Of a stretch of 64,000 nucleotides of DNA, positions 26,215-37,700 are shown in pieces (the stretch's first letter is position 1; every line of letters starts with the position of its first letter). This DNA is from Callipepla californica brunnescens. Taxonomy: Eukaryota > Chordata > Aves > Galliformes > Odontophoridae. The stretch spans positions 17,156,273 through 17,220,272 of the forward strand of contig JALIRH010000007.1 in NCBI GenBank assembly GCA_023055505.1, written 5' to 3'. Position numbers and translations under genes: made by a program. The notes under the pieces were generated by a model. The model made no database searches and was not told the origin of the DNA. It saw nothing but the letters and a program-made list of their open reading frames with translations.

Positions 26215-26275
26215 TTGTCTACCTTTAGAAGATCTTTGAGGCCCCTTCCAACCCAAGCCATTTTACAATTCTGTG
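26215..26275 (+). mobile_element. CR1 3' tip
   Basis: GATCTTTGAGGCCCCTTCCA through CAATTCTGTG is the CR1 end; only the tip is present. Confidence 0.6.
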
Positions 26276-26509
26276 AATTTTTTGTTTTGCTTTTAGTTCA
26301 GCAATTGTGAAAAAAAAATGAAACCTCTATAAGTTCCACTGACATCCATTATCTACTGCCTATGAGATTTCTTTCATCTCTAACTTGACCTGTTGCATAA
26401 TCCACCAGAGTAGAATAGAAAACAAATGTATTTTATAAAACATCTGATAAGCCACACCTATGAACATCCAGGCAGCTGGCAGAGGTCCCGGGTACCACTT
26501 AAAGGATCT

Positions 26510-26537
26510 TGGGTAGGGCACAAGCACGCCCTACCCA
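26510..26537. other. 10-bp perfect hairpin in intergenic DNA
   Basis: TGGGTAGGGC, 8-base loop, GCCCTACCCA. No associated gene recognised. Confidence 0.7.
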
Positions 26538-26879
26538 GCATGTTAAGTTCCCAGTGTGGTCTGTGAACACACTTCATGATGATGCATCTTGGAGAACTCA
26601 AAGACTTCTCTAAATACGATGCTCACAAACCACTAAGCAACTGTCTTGGGGCACTATGCCTGATTCCAACTTCTAGCAGCATCTTTTCAGGGGTGAGGGC
26701 TGCATATGCAGCGAAATGATGCTGGAAAATGATTCTCCCTGTGCTTCTGACCAAGTTCTTAAAATGAAGCACAAGCACACACTGACAAAAAACTAGAGTT
26801 CAAGTTGTGTGCATACTGTGACACTCCAGCAACAACTCTAGTCTTGTCCTGAAAGCCTTATTGAACACCCAAGTACATA

Positions 26880-27180
26880 GGCTCTTAGAATTCTATGAAC
26901 CTAAGTTGGAAGGGACCCATAAGGATCACCACGTCCAACTCCTTGCTCCTCATAGGACCACCCAAAAGTCAAAACCTGTTATACATACACTTTTTGAGCT
27001 CTGGCAGCTCGGGGCTGTGCTCACTGCCCTGTGCAGCCCATTCCATGCCCACTGCTCTGGTGCAGACCCTGTTCCTAACCCCCAGCTGCCCCTCCCCTGA
27101 CACAGCTCCATGCCATTCCCTCAGACCCTGTTGCTATCACAGAGAGCAGAGCTCAGTGCTGCCTCCGCTCTCTGAGTGAG
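26880..27180 (-). mobile_element. CR1 3' fragment
   Basis: TTCTATGAACCTAAGTTGGA..GACC, then CCTGTGCAGCCCATTCCATG; CR1 of another subfamily, minus strand. Confidence 0.7.
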
Positions 27181-27793
27181 CACACTGTTGGCTCACGTTC
27201 AGCTTCCTGCAGCCGAGATCCCCAAAAGTGCGATGCCAAACAAGCTGGCATCACCTCCTGCACATTTCTGCAGGCTGCTTGGCACTTATCCAGACCACCA
27301 GCACAGAAAATTCTGAGAAAAGCAATCCTAATCCTGATTTACACTCATCATGCTGCTGGCAAGCTCAAATGGAGGGACAGAAAACAAGATTTATGCTAGA
27401 AAAAATGAAAGTCCGGCACACAGACCCCAGAAGCTGTGTGTGCCTCTCCTTGTAGCAAAAGTTTCCTAGCACAGCTGTGACCTGGGCCAACCAGCTCTGT
27501 CCCACAGGGTGCCCAGGCACCGCGGGTGGGCAAGGGTGGGCCAAGGGTCATTGCCAATAACTGGCTTAGAGGTGGCCACCCTGTAGGCAGAGCGGGAGTG
27601 GCTGTACCGGCACCAGCTTCACATGCCAGTGGCTATGGGGCCAGAGTGGCAGCAGCAGCAGTACAAACAGTGCCAAATAATGCAGAGGGGCTTTAGGCAG
27701 AACCTGGAATGACGTTTTGTGATGCACTTAAAATGAGAAGGACAGCGAGGACAACTTAAGGGTGGGCTAAAGCCAGCAGGCGGGCAGGGAAGG

Positions 27794-27855
27794 TGACTCA
27801 TGCTGACTCAGGGCAGTGTCGGGATCAAACATAATGTAGCAGTAATGCGCATGCC
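27794..27855. promoter_or_regulatory. Candidate AP-1/MARE pair with NRF1-like site
   Basis: TGACTCA (27794-27800) and TGCTGACTCA (27801-27810) lie side by side. TGCTGACTCA is an exact half MARE with AP-1 core, the kind bound by NRF2/MAF or AP-1. A TGCGCATGCCC near 27.85 kb resembles NRF1. It is 3.2 kb upstream of gene B exon 1; function is inferred. Confidence 0.35.
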
Positions 27856-28984
27856 CAAAGGGGAGCAGGGTCTACGTAGATATCTAGCCCCAAATCTGTG
27901 AAATCTGATCAAAGGGTGCGTTGATATCCCACGTAGCGTGAGATGTGCAAGATCAAGGCTTTAAAGACAACTGGAAAATAACCTTAATCCATAATGTGAA
28001 ATACGGAACTTAAATAAGTTATGTATTATAATTGCTTCTTATTTCCGTTGTGTATGTGTCCTCTGTGCGGCTTCTGCCATGCGCTGCAGTGCTTTCCTAG
28101 TCTCTCAGTTCATGCACTTTGTTACAACTAAAGCTTATGTGCATTGTTGCAACGAAAACAAATAATTAGTTTAGGTTTAAAATATATCTTTTCAAAAGGA
28201 GATGGAAGGAAGTAAAGCAGACTTGTACGTTTACCTGACATTGACCAATTATAGAGCTGAAGAACAGCATTTATTCCATTTTTTTTCCCCTCAGTATAAG
28301 AAATAGTGAATGAAATTGGTCACCAGAAAATATTTAAAACCAGCTTTTATCCTGTGAGACATTTTGTTTGTTTGTTCTGGCCACTGTCTTTATAAAACCA
28401 GATCTACCTACACTTTTTATATGAGGAGAAGTAGATCTTAGTGAACACAGGTCCACTTCTATTCCTGTAAAACAGCTTTGATTTTACTGAAGTTTGTATT
28501 TCCCCAGAGTTCATCATTATTCTCATTAGATTCAGTTCCTTAATATAGATTTAAACCTTCGTTTACCTTTAAAAGGAAATATCCTCTCTTCCCCTTAGAC
28601 TCTCTTACACAGATCCGTCAGCGAGAAGAGATTCAGTGAGATGAGAGTGATGGCTTTTATTTAGACAGTATTGAACAATCTGCATTTTAAGATTCTCATT
28701 TATTAACTGTTTTGTAGAAACTTCAAAATCATAACATGTATGTGTTTTAATAATATTTATGAGTAAACTTCTACCTCTGCGTGTACTTCCCTTGCAGGTA
28801 CATCAAACGGTTTATGAAATGTAACCTGGTTCACACTCCGCTGATGTGGAAATATGATTTATTTTTCTGGGTTGCATGTGAAGGATCATCCAAATCTAAA
28901 AGAACAAAAATCAGGGAAAGCTGAAATAAGAATAGGGGCTGGAAAATGACAGCAGAGGGTGAAATTCTCTGTGTGAATGTTACA

Positions 28985-29060
28985 GCTTCTTCTTACAGCT
29001 TCATCTGGTGGTGGTTTCCTTCCTCTGCTCTGCTTTTTCATTTCATATTCTTTGTATTGT
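28985..29060 (-). pseudogene. Probable decayed last exon of a GST gene
   Basis: On the minus strand one frame reads RGRKPPPDEAV, matching [12 protein letters not shown] in the last exon of gene B; the DNA also resembles that exon over about 60 bases. The upstream part, expected to be the KKFLQPG region, is badly degraded. Its order and 3.1 kb spacing to the remnant at 32.13-32.28 kb fit one dead GST gene. Confidence 0.45.
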
Positions 29061-30828
29061 ACTTTGTTGGCTGTGTTTCCTGATCTTCTCCTGACTACTT
29101 TGGCACTATGGAAGGTTGCAAGAACCTTCCAAGCATTTTAACTTCTCTTCCACAAGAGAAGATATACTGTCCTTCCCAAAACAGGAACACTGAAAGAAGG
29201 CTTATGTGTGCTCGAGAGCCAGGCTGATGTTTTGTATGCTCTTTATATACAAACTAATAAACTTGTAGTTTTATGGTGAAGCTATGTCTCCCTGTTTCTC
29301 CCAAGGCTGGAACAAAGCAAATACAGAAATCTTCATTGGGGTAATTGCTTTTTTACCACCAAGCAGTTTGGTCAAGTACATAGTCTGAAACTGTATAACT
29401 GTATAACAATAAAGATTTATGAATCCTCCTGCAGGTTAAACTTTCACCATAGGTTTATATAAATGTCATCATAATTCCTTCCCAGACATTTCCATCCACA
29501 AGCCTCCTATCTATAAGGTGCTTCCCATGGACACCTTAGGCAATAAAATCAGCACTGTCTGTTCTACTGCTGCAGCTGAACACACAGATTCCTTGGCTTC
29601 TATGAAGGAATGAGCAAAAAAGACAAATCACCTTTGAGGCCTAAACCAATACATGGATCTTCAGAAGTCTAATTGGGAAAGGTATCCCTCCTGCTTCAGG
29701 ATGGACCAAGACAGTATACAGCATGTAAGTCTGCCCCTCTCCGTGAAAAATCAACTTCTGCATCTGGGAATGTACGTTCACCTTCCTCCAGTCTGTCCTG
29801 CTTCACATGAGCACCTGATAGGATTAGCATGAAGGTACCACGGCACCAGGAAAGTAAAGTGTGCTTATTTCATTAAGGTCAAGATGCACACACCCCTTTC
29901 TTTCACTTTATTTATTTTTTTGTGTGTGTGTATGTGGATGTATTTGCACATGAGAACATAAACAATGAAATATTCTACACAAACTGAGAGTTATGCCTGT
30001 GACCCAAGGCTGTCTCCCTTCTTAGTGTAACGTTTTCTGAAACGATTATCCAAAGCAGGCTTACAAAGGAACATACAGCTCTTTCATCCCAAGGCTAAAA
30101 GTTCTCCAAACACAAAACTGCATAGCAACGTCAAGTCTTCACTAAAATAATTACTTCTTTGACAAAGCGAGTGGAGGGGTGGCCTGTGCTTGAATTGGTG
30201 TTTATCTGAGTGGGCTGGCTGGGAGCTGAGCTTTGGAGTCTCAGGCTGAAGGACAAGGGTAAGCTCCTTCTGTCTCTTGCCAGAAAGAAGGCAGCATTTC
30301 CTTTACATCCATTTTCAAGTGTGTATTGCAGAAACTGTTCAGAAATAAAAGTAGTAGGGCAGGCAACAGGAAAGTCATGGAAGCTGCAACTTTATTCATT
30401 TATTCTCAGTGTGTTCGCTGACTTGACCCACCAGTCTCACCTTTCCTCCCTCCTTATCATCAACTTTATTTGCTCTAATCTTCTGCAAACATAACTTTTT
30501 TTTTTTAGTCCCCTCATAAAACATTAAATTGCAGAGTATCAAAGAACTAATTTCTGTCTTCAGCTATCTAATGAGAGGACAGGAACAAACTCTTATCAGA
30601 GAAGCAAGGTGAAAGATGCAAGTTGCAGCAGTAGAAATTCCAAGCAAACACAACTAAAGGAAACTTTACAATGACGTGGTCAAATGCTAGAAGGGGCTGC
30701 TGCACATGCGTTTGTACATGACCAACTTCTGCTTTTAACTCCTGCAAGATGTGCAGACATGCTTCCAGTCACATGGTGAGAGATTCATCCTGCCCTAAAG
30801 CTCAGATAAATCACCATCTGGATATCAC

Positions 30829-32087
30829 ACAGAATCACAGAATTGTAGGGGTTGGAAGGGACCTCTATAGATCATGATTATGTGAGTCAGCAGTGCGCAT
30901 TGCAGCCCAGAAGGCCAACTATATCTTGGGCTGCATTAAAAAGGAGCTGGCCAGCAGGGAGAGGGAGGGTATTGTCCCCCTCTACTCAGCTCTTGTGAGG
31001 CCCCATCTGGAGTACTGAGTCCAGGCCTGGGGTGACCAGCAAAAGAAAGACACAGAGCTATTGGAACAGTTCCAGAGGAGGGCCACTAAAATGATCAGAG
31101 GGCTGGAGCACCTCTCCTATGAGGAAAGGTTGAGGGAACTGGGCTTGTTTAGCTTGGAGAAGAGAAGGCTCCAGGGAGACTGAATGGTGGCCTCCCAATA
31201 CTTGAAGGGAGCGTATAAACAGGAGGGGGAACAATTGTTTACACAGGGGAGATTTAGGTTAGATGTTAGGAGGAAGTTTTTCACTCAGAGGGTGATGACA
31301 CACTGGAACAGGTTGCCCAGAGAGGCTGTGGATGCCCCATCCCTGGAGGCATTCAAGGAAAGGTTGGATGTGGCTCTGGGCAGCCTGGTTGGTGACTCTG
31401 CCCACAGCAGGGAGTTGAAACTCGATGATCTTTGAGGTCCTTTTCAACCCAGGCCATTCTATGATTCTATGATTGTTGAGTCCAACCCCCTGCTAAAGCA
31501 GCTCCCTAGCCCAGGTTGCACAGGTAGGCGTCCAGGTGGGTCTTGAACGTCTCCAGAGAAGGAGACTCCACCTCCTCTCTGTGCAGCCTGTGCCAGTGCT
31601 CCGTCACTGCACTGTGAAGCAGTTCCCTCACACATTTGTGTGGAACTTCCTATGCTTCAGTTTGTGGTCATTTCCCCACGTCCTATCACCACACACTGCT
31701 GAGAAGAGTCCAGCCTCATCCCTTTACCCCCTTAGATATTTATAGACATGGATCAGATCCCCTGAGTCTTCTTTCTCCAGGGCTGAACAGACCCAGGTCT
31801 CTCATCCTTTCCTCATAAGGGAGGTGTTCCAGGCCCTTTATCATCTCTGTAGCCCTCTGCTGGACTCTTTCCAGGAGATCCCTGTCTTTTCTGTACTGGG
31901 GAGCCCAGAACTGGACACAATAGTCCAGTTGAGGCCTCACCAGGGCAGAGTAGAGGGGGAGGATCACCTCCGTTGTCCTGCTGGTCATCCTCTTTTTAAT
32001 GCACTTCAGGATGCCAATGGCCTTTTTGGCCAGCAGGGCACACTGCTGGCTCATGGCCAGCCTGTTGTCACTGTAAACACCTCTTTC
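30829..32087 (-). mobile_element. CR1 LINE, interrupted by a second CR1
   Basis: Older minus-strand CR1: 3' tip at 30829-30875 and the rest at 31475-32087, where the minus-strand frame reads [15 protein letters not shown]. Between them sits a plus-strand CR1. Its left part resembles the CR1 at 5226-5960. It ends next to the GST remnant at 32130. Confidence 0.88.
30876..31474 (+). mobile_element. CR1 LINE nested in the older CR1
   Basis: Plus-strand CR1 ending in ATTCTATGATTCTATGATT. TGATT flanks both junctions and could be a target duplication or part of the CR1 tail. The frame contains RFRLDVRRKFFTQRV. Confidence 0.88.
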
Positions 32088-32129
32088 CATGACTACAGAA
32101 GCAGGCATCTGGTGCTTCCAGTTACTGTA

Positions 32130-32282
32130 CCAGGCTCTGTCCTTCAGTTCCTTCCCATAGAGGCTGTACTCTTCCTGCTGAGATACTGGGGATGGCTCAG
32201 GGCCACACCATTTTCACACCATTTCTTCATTTTTATCCCATCATCTCCACAAGGGCACTTGCTGAAGGAGCAAGGCTTCATC
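32130..32282 (-). pseudogene. Decayed GST exon ([10 protein letters not shown] exon) with frameshifting insertion
   Basis: Clear similarity to the 133-bp third coding exon of genes A-C on the minus strand, including the intron junction at the 5' side (CCTAGATG) and the end corresponding to KDLKERAL. About 20 extra bases sit in the middle, including a partial duplication of a CACCATTT-type motif, and several codons are altered, so it cannot be translated in frame. It directly adjoins the end of a CR1 copy. Confidence 0.75.
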
Positions 32283-32289
32283 TAGGGCA

Positions 32290-34150
32290 GAAAAAGAGTA
32301 ATGTCCATCTAATTCAAGGCATACAGCTTTTGTAGTGCTGAAATGGAGCTGAGACACACCCTTGTAAGAGCCTAAGGCTGAAATTATCTCCTGTAGCAAA
32401 TAGGATCTAAAATAACCATCACTGGAAGCAGGATCTTGTGCATGATGCCAACAATAAAACATTGATTAGTATGGGAGAGCTACTGCAGCTGAGGAGTAAC
32501 CTACGCTCTGTTGTCCTCTACCCTGTGTTGGGAAAGCAGCTCTCTAGAATCCCCATGTCATACTCAAGATGCATTTATGAACGTTTCGTAGCAGTTAAGA
32601 GATTCTGTAAATCTGTTACAACTACTAATAACCATACAGAGGGTTTTTTGAATACATTTGCAGGCACTTGGGCATTGCAATTCTTGATTTACCATTTTAA
32701 TAATAAACAAGCAGGCAGTTGGACTCCTTATTTATGAGATCCCCATTTAGAAGCAGCTCCCTCCTGCACAGCCCCTTGGCAGCTCTATGGCAACTACTGA
32801 ACTCTACTCTCTGGCTTCCAACTTGGCAGCAACCCATAGCCAGACAGCTGTCTGCAGCCTTCTCCACAAAGACAGCTTTTGAGCTGCATTTCAGCAGGGG
32901 GTTGTAGTCTGCTGAGGGGGAAATAAACAAAAAACGAGCAGAAACAATAGGTTCATAGTCTCAAAGAGGGGAACTTGAAATCCAACCAGGACAAAAGTAG
33001 AAACAATTGATCACAAGTATGCAAAGAATGAATGGAAGAGAAACAATTCAGCAACAAGTATACCAAACATTATAATGTTCTGGCGTCAACAAGATAGAAG
33101 GGGAAATTGTCCTGTATGCGACTTGCAGGCTCATAAATGGCTACTTACTAAAAAATGTATGAAAATGAGATTATAATGGGACAGCAGCAGGGGTTGGACT
33201 AGATGATCTCTAGAGGTCCCTTCCAATCCCTAAAATTCTGTGATTCCCCTCCTATATCCAGAACCTTCTACCCCCAAAATATGCACAACAAACAAAGCCC
33301 TTCTTGAACCTCAAATCAGTGCCTGACGGCAGCCGTATTAACTCCAGGGCTACCACCAGGTCCAGGCACCCACATGTCCTTTTGGGAAATCAGCCAAGGG
33401 GCAAGCTCCTTCGTTCCACATCGAAGCATACACTGATGTTCCAGGTGCCACAGCTTGCTTGCAGCAAAGCCATCAGAACCCTTGCAGGGAACACATTTTG
33501 CCTGCATTTGGCATCTTAGTGCTCTATTGGCTCTTGTAGTGCTGGGAACTTCAGTCTGTGAAGCTGTGAGACTGGTGAGCTCCCTAGTGGGCCATTTGTT
33601 CATCACATGTTACTCAAGTGTATTCACTGCATAGCAAGGTCAAGAAGCATCCCATTTCTGAACATGCAGTCAACTCAGGAATTAAGCAGTGACACTGGAG
33701 ACTGAACAGAAGTCTTTTTTAAACTACAAAATTAATATAGGACTTCAAAAGCTATGGAAGCCTAAGACAGCATCCTACTAAGCAGCTCTTCCAACGATTT
33801 ACTTAAATGACTAAAAACATTTGCCATTCCTTTGTGCTGAAAATATAGATTCTATCTGCTGAAGCTACAGATAAAAAAACAACAAAACAAATCAGAGAGA
33901 GGAAAAGACAACACTTTGAGTTTGAGAGTTATTACAGCTTAGACAGGAACTACACCAGGTTTGTGCGACGGTTTACCACTTCCCATCACCTTTCTTTGGT
34001 TTATAAATGCAAAATAAATGCTTTTTCGTGAGCTGCACAGGTTGATACGGATCTCCTTTAAATCAAGCATATCCTCAAAGACAAATTACAGCAGTTTGCA
34101 AACCTCAACTTTCATTCATGAGACAAACACGACAACAAGCACACATAAGG
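32290..34150. other. Intergenic DNA left of GST gene C
   Basis: Contains one CR1 tip (33180-33246) and no recognised gene. The left edge follows the GST remnant. Confidence 0.5.
33180..33246 (+). mobile_element. CR1 3' tip
   Basis: GGTTGGACTAGATGATCTCT through AATTCTGTGATT is the CR1 end. Confidence 0.75.
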
Positions 34151-34158
34151 ATAATGAA

Positions 34159-34164
34159 TTTATT
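34159..34164 (-). terminator. Candidate polyadenylation signal of GST gene C
   Basis: AATAAA on the minus strand about 590 bp downstream of the stop codon. Other, weaker signals may be used instead. Confidence 0.4.
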
Positions 34165-34752
34165 TGATTAGAATAGGTCTTCTAGATAGGCCACTTAGAC
34201 ACATATGGCATTTGACAGTCTTCTTATTTCCTGATCCAGTAATAAGAATGCAGCTTAGTTATGAAGGCACAGCACTGGTGTGTCACACGTCACTAACATC
34301 CAACATATCTGGCAATAGAGAAACTTCTGTTTCACAATCTTTAAAAGTTGTTTGTTTCAATTGCTAGAGTGAAGCTAAAATCAGTAAGGACTTGAATCAG
34401 GACTGATCATACAGAAACCTGATGTGGATCCTCAGAGCTACAAGATGCTGGAGCTATCAGTCAGTAATTCACACTTCTTTCTCTTTTGCTTTCCCAGCAA
34501 GACTCCAGTAAAAAAGCATGTCTGCTGCTATTTCAGTCAGTGAAAATTACCAGGAAAATCTCAAGAACGGATTAGTAGTGAAGTATTACACTAGTAACCA
34601 AAACACTTGCATGCTATATTTTGCATGAGCGAATACAAGATATTGCTCATGGTAACTACTTTCTAACACATCCTCACCTTCCCTGCACACTTTAATCATG
34701 TCATCTGGTAGTTCTCTTCAACCAAGAGCAGCCCTTGTTTTAGGGAAGCACT

Positions 34753-37700
34753 CTAATTTGGTTTTAAATCGAAATACATCTGGAGAACCTTCCTCACAGT
34801 CTCCACGTATACATCATCAGAAATAGGTTTTCTCTTGCTTCCGGGCGCTAGGAACTTCTTGATTGTAGGGATGCTGCTTATCCTTTTTTTAAATGCCTAA
34901 AAGGGAAATGGTAAGAACTTTGCATTTAAAAGACAGAGTGACAGGAGGAAAAAACAGTTACACTCATTTGTGCAAGCAGAGGATTTGACTGAAGAGGGGA
35001 GCACTGCTAGAAATCATCATGCAAACAGTTATCAGTTGCTGCTGAGGATACTGCTAATGGTAAATGCCCGGTACTGCTTTCCCAGTATAGGAAATACTGA
35101 CGAGAGTTCTGCCCATATTCATCTCATTCTTCCTAATGAAGTCATTAACATCCTTTAAAAAGTGGCTTGGTGATGCAAGACAAAAGAAATGCCATCTCAG
35201 CTATGGATAAAGTTTGCTCTCTCTCACCCCAACCTGATTTTTAAACAGTGATTGAACAGCCCTCCACCTTGTACTGACAGAGGATGATGTGGAAACAGTT
35301 ATTTGTGGTTTCAGATAGGTACTTTTCTCAAATCGTATCTTTTTATCTAGAAAATATGTTCTGATTCTGGCATCACAGAGCTGGCCAGAAGAAGGAAAAA
35401 AAAAAGCAACTAAACAAAAAAGGAAAATGGTTTTCTTTAGGCTTTATAGGAATTACTCTAAACAATAATACATTCTGTAGATGAATGCTATTTGTACATT
35501 CATCCTGAAGCAAGCAGAGCAAGACTACAATAAAAGAGGAGTGACAGACACTCTTTGCCTTATGGAACTGTCCACTCAAAACAGACTTTGAAATGTCTTT
35601 CTACCATGTTTCCAGCTTAGAATATATTGTTAATGTAAGTCACCTGTAACAGAGGAAAGCCCGAGAGAGCGTCTGACTTCTTCTCTTCTACCATTAAGAT
35701 GGCTTCAAGCAGATGAATATCTGCCCAGCTCAGACGGTTGCCAACAAGAAAGTCCTGGCCATGGTCTTTCAAAACCTAGAGGTGTCAGAAATGAAAATGT
35801 GGATAAGCAGATGGAATTACTTTTTCAAAATGCTCTAGTAACCCTTTGACAATACTTCTGTTCTATTCACTTTTCTCTCCTGTGACCAGGGATACTGCAT
35901 GAGTGGAAAATGTTAGCTCAGTGCCTGTAATCTCAGATCAGTTATCTGTGAGCAGTTATCCCAGCAGCAATCTGGAATCCCAGTGTTTCTCTTACTCATC
36001 CTTCCTTCCTATAGCCTCAGGCAACACCACACACTGTACTACTCTGGACTGCAGGTTAGACCTCTCTTAGGTTTCCTCTCCTTTCCAGACTAAGAAATCT
36101 CTCTCTATATACATACGTATATTTAACTCTGTTACAGCTTCAATGGGAAAATACAGATTATCAAGAGAAATATTCAGATCCCAACATGGCCTATGCAGCA
36201 GGTCATTCAGATCAGAAAACTTCATTGCCTGGAAGTGCTCTTCCTCCCTGGGAAAACTTAAAACACTCAAGCACCTTTGAAACTGGACTTTATAAATTGT
36301 ATAGTGACCGTTTGTTACAGTGGTTAAAAATAAAAATGAAACATAGGAGGAAGCAATTCTCCTACATACCTTTTCATATACTGGGAAGTATCTGCTCGTA
36401 GCCTTTTGAACCACAAAGGCACGTTGCTTCACCTGATCCTCAGCTGATAAGAACGGGTAAATCAACAAAAAGCCCATAAGGTCCTCTGTTCCCCCAACAT
36501 ACATGTCGATCCTTAAAAACAAACAACAAAACCTTAACAAGGTGGTGCCTCCACAAGCACAGATTTGCACTGTGTTAAAGCTGAGTTTCCATACGCAGAA
36601 ACAGTTCAGTATTCGCAGTCACCTCTTGAATACCTACGCCAAGTTGTATTAATATTTTACTAGATGATGAGCCTATATATCAAGTATTTTTTTATGTAAA
36701 AAGAAACTAACTAATTGGAACAAATTAGTTGGGTTGCATTTAACTGTGGCCTGTCGGTCTCACTGCAAATTAGGCATCACCAAAACAAAGGTGGTTTTCT
36801 GAGTAAGCAAATATACAGTTAATTCTAGATGTAGCTAAGCCACTATAATACATTCAAGAAGAGTAGTACTGGTACAGTACAGGGCTCTCTCCTTCAGGTC
36901 CTTCCCGTAGAGATTGTATTTTGCCGCGATGTAGCTGAGGATGGCTCTGGTCTGCACCATCTTCATCCCATCGATCTCCACCATGGGCACTTGCTGGAAC
37001 ATGAGAACTCCACCTAGAAAAAAAGGGAAATCCACACATTATTGTATTGGGACCTCTATGTCAGATTTCTTGTTGTCATCATAAAAGCATCACTTTTATG
37101 TTGAGCTTGCTCTAGGGAGTCATTATTTTAAACTGGCACATTTCCATGCAGACAGTAAATTAAGACTAATTAAAGTGAAGAATGGAATAATTGTGGGTTA
37201 TTAACTTTGCTTTAAAAGCCAGAGTTCACAGAAGTTGCAGGCAGGGCTTTGTACAACAGCTTTTATGCTGAAATTGAAATATAATTTGGACAGTCATGAC
37301 ACAAAACATACATACTAAGTCTGAAGCTCAGTTTATACAAACTAATTCTGAATACATAAAAATATATTTCTTTCCTACTACTTGAAACACAGCTGAAGCA
37401 AATGTTAGATTATAAAATGTCTTCAAGCTTCTTTGGAATCAAGCAGAACTTGATCATGCTTATTTTGAGGTCTCATATACACTCACTTTTCAGGAGCTTC
37501 TCATACTGCTCTCGTGTTTCCAAAAACACCTCTTCAAACTGGAAAACAAACAAACAAAAAAAGTAAAACAAAACAAAACAAAACAAAAACATCACCACCA
37601 ACAAAAAACGAACAGGGAAGAAAAAGAAATTATCAACTTCATTTCTGGAGCAGACAAACTTGGGTGGTGCTTAACAAAGAAGAGCATACACGCTCTGGCC

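Larger units (their letters stand above)
24600..28980. other. Intergenic DNA between GST gene B and the decayed GST copy
   Basis: Apart from the CR1 fragments and the motif cluster near 27.8 kb no gene is seen. The 27.48-27.85 kb part is noticeably GC-rich. Confidence 0.5.
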
